DNA of 6,892 nt. It comes from Alphaproteobacteria bacterium UBA1002. GTDB lineage: Bacteria > Pseudomonadota > Alphaproteobacteria > Rickettsiales > UBA998. The stretch spans positions 1 through 6,892 of the forward strand of contig DBAU01000064.1 of NCBI GenBank assembly GCA_002291845.1. The letters are read 5' to 3'. Made by a program: the position numbers and the translations under genes. The notes beneath the pieces are model-generated. The model ran no database searches, was not told the DNA's origin, and saw only the letters and a list, made by a program, of their open reading frames with translations. Positions within the stretch are counted from its first letter, which is position 1. Each line of letters starts with the position of its first letter. Below, in pieces: positions 5,346-6,892 of this stretch.

Positions 5346-6892
5346 CTATCGGAAACTGAAGACCAATACCGCCGTCAACAGGATCAGAAGCACTGAAAGA
5401 ATGCGATAGTTTTGATACCAGGCCACTCCGACAAGCTCCTGGCTCTCTTCGGCAAAAAAACGTGGCGTCCAAATATAATTCTCAATCAATGCCTTATCCT
5501 GAGGCTCTGTGGCCAGGCTGACCAGCACGAGCGGCACCGTAGAAACCACCAGCAAGATGGGAACGATATAGAGAAAATGGATATTCGTCAGATGGATAAC
5601 CTCGTTCGCAATAAACAGGCCGATCCCAGCCACCACCCCCGTGATTAACGCAGCAAAGGCCCCTTGTGCGTTGGCGCGGCTCCAGAACGCTCCAAACAGG
5701 AACATCGAGACCACCGGCGGCACAGAATACGCCAGAATTGTTTGCAGGTACTTGAAAAGAGAAGGAAAATTCTTAATCATTGGCGCCCAGACAATCGCAA
5801 TGCACATAAAGGCGATCGTGGTAACGCGCCCGACCAGCAAGAGCTGCTTCTCCGTCAGGTCTGGCCGAAAACGCTGGACAAAATCCATGGTCATGAGGGT
5901 CGATGCCGAGTTGATTGTCGAAGCGACAGAAGACATCAATGCCGCCATGAACCCTGCGATGACAAGACCAATCAATCCCGTAGGCAGCAATCCAAAAATC
6001 AAGGTTGGATAGACCAAATCAGGTTGCTTCAGGTCGGGATAAAGCAGTATCGCCGCCGTGCCCGGCAACACCATGATAAAAAGTACCGGAAGCTTTAACA
6101 GACCAACAAATAAAGCGCCTTTGCGTGCATGGACCACATCCTTTGCACTCAGCATGCGTTGCACCATAAACTGATTCGTGCACCAGAAATAAAATCCCAA
6201 TAACGGCACCCCCAGCGCCAGGCCGGGCCACGGAACCCCAGGATCATTGATTGGACGAATCAGGCTAAGCTTTTCAGCCGGGATGGTGTTTAACACATGC
6301 ATCACTCCCCCCGCCTGCTCAAAGGCAAAAATAGAGATCAGCAGGGAACCAAAAAGCAGAAGAACCGCTTGGATGGTCTCGGTGACCATGACGGCCGTGA
6401 ATCCGCCAATGGTGGTGTAGAGCCCCGTCATCACCGCTAGCCCGGCAATGGTCATCCACATAGGGATCCCGGGAAAGAATTGTTCGACCAGAAGCCCACC
6501 GGCGTAAAGGCCCGCGGCGGTATCCACGACGATGTTCAAAAAGAGCGTCAACGCGGCAAAATACGTACGCGCCCGTCCATCAAAACGCCGTTGAAGGTAT
6601 TCCGGCATCGTGTAGACGCGTGAGCGCATCACAAAAGGTAGCATAAAAATAGCGAAGAACACCAAGACGACGGCGGCCATCCACTCATAATTGAAGACGG
6701 AAATACCCGTGGCATACGCATCACCGGCCAGCCCGACAAGGGTGGTGGAGGAGATGTTGGAAGCAAACAGCGCTAGCCCGATAACGGGCCAGGTCATGCT
6801 ACGACCTGCCAGGAAATAATCACTGGTGTTCTTATTGCGGCGCGAGGCCATCAAGCCGATCAGAACCACAACCACAAAGTACGCTGCAATCA
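5346..6892 (-). CDS. SGLT-like sodium/solute symporter (SSS family), N-terminus outside window
   Basis: This is an inner-membrane symporter that would use the sodium gradient to import a small solute, most likely a sugar or polyol. The frame stays open past an internal GTG (6875) to the right edge, and IAAYF before it continues the first membrane helix, so the true start is outside; probably only about 10-20 residues are missing. Counting the codon at 6875 as 1, the body matches the SLC5/vSGLT fold: SDYFLAGRS (18-26), FASNIS (37-42), YEWMAAV (63-69), FWCTNQFMVQR (230-240), LLKLPVLFIMVLPG (259-272), MSSVASTINSASTL (314-327) and YLQTI (376-380). Residues matching the human SGLT1 sugar site are N40, E64, W231, K261 and Q378; its His83 is Thr45 here. 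Ser315-Ser316 match the Na2 sodium site. The last helix is about 492-507. The substrate cannot be fixed from sequence alone. Confidence 0.93.
   Translation of the reverse strand, partial: IAAYFVVVVLIGLMASRRNKNTSDYFLAGRSMTWPVIGLALFASNISSTTLVGLAGDAYATGISVFNYEWMAAVVLVFFAIFMLPFVMRSRVYTMPEYLQRRFDGRARTYFAALTLFLNIVVDTAAGLYAGGLLVEQFFPGIPMWMTIAGLAVMTGLYTTIGGFTAVMVTETIQAVLLLFGSLLISIFAFEQAGGVMHVLNTIPAEKLSLIRPINDPGVPWPGLALGVPLLGFYFWCTNQFMVQRMLSAKDVVHARKGALFVGLLKLPVLFIMVLPGTAAILLYPDLKQPDLVYPTLIFGLLPTGLIGLVIAGFMAALMSSVASTINSASTLMTMDFVQRFRPDLTEKQLLLVGRVTTIAFMCIAIVWAPMIKNFPSLFKYLQTILAYSVPPVVSMFLFGAFWSRANAQGAFAALITGVVAGIGLFIANEVIHLTNIHFLYIVPILLVVSTVPLVLVSLATEPQDKALIENYIWTPRFFAEESQELVGVAWYQNYRILSVLLILLTAVLVFSFR

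Noticed and set aside
1..6892. tRNA genes, CRISPR repeats, insertion sequence ends, phage genes
   Set aside because: I saw no cloverleaf with a T-loop, no regularly spaced direct repeats, no transposase or integrase motifs, and no target-site duplications on reading both strands.

Overview
The window looks like ordinary chromosomal DNA from an alphaproteobacterium. The evidence is the UvrA tail, whose second Walker A reads GVSGGGKSS (a Gly variant I associate with alphaproteobacterial UvrA, a recollection not tested here), and a standard proteobacterial TlyA. Assignment below class is not possible from this sequence. There is no sign of a prophage, transposase, CRISPR array, tRNA or rRNA.

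Layout. Positions 1-1224 (+) hold the C-terminal part of uvrA, the DNA damage recognition ATPase of nucleotide excision repair. Its start lies left of the window. Positions 1227-2328 hold two unrecognised genes transcribed away from each other from a very AT-rich gap (1872-2034): a 214-residue polar protein on the minus strand and a 97-residue proline-rich protein on the plus strand. Each ends tail to tail with its outer neighbour, with 2 and 0 bases between the stop codons. From 2329 to the right edge, four genes run on the minus strand. In transcription order they are an SGLT-like sodium/solute symporter (cut by the right edge), a 553-residue membrane protein I do not recognise, tlyA (rRNA 2'-O-methyltransferase) and a small YqaA-family membrane protein. 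The gaps between them are 73, 69 and 58 bases and none holds a convincing intrinsic terminator, so partial co-transcription is possible. Functionally the genes look like unrelated housekeeping and accessory functions rather than one pathway.

The least explained parts are the divergent pair of unknown genes, including a run of eight C just after one start codon, and the 553-residue membrane protein. I see no clear evidence of a new multi-gene defence or mobile system.
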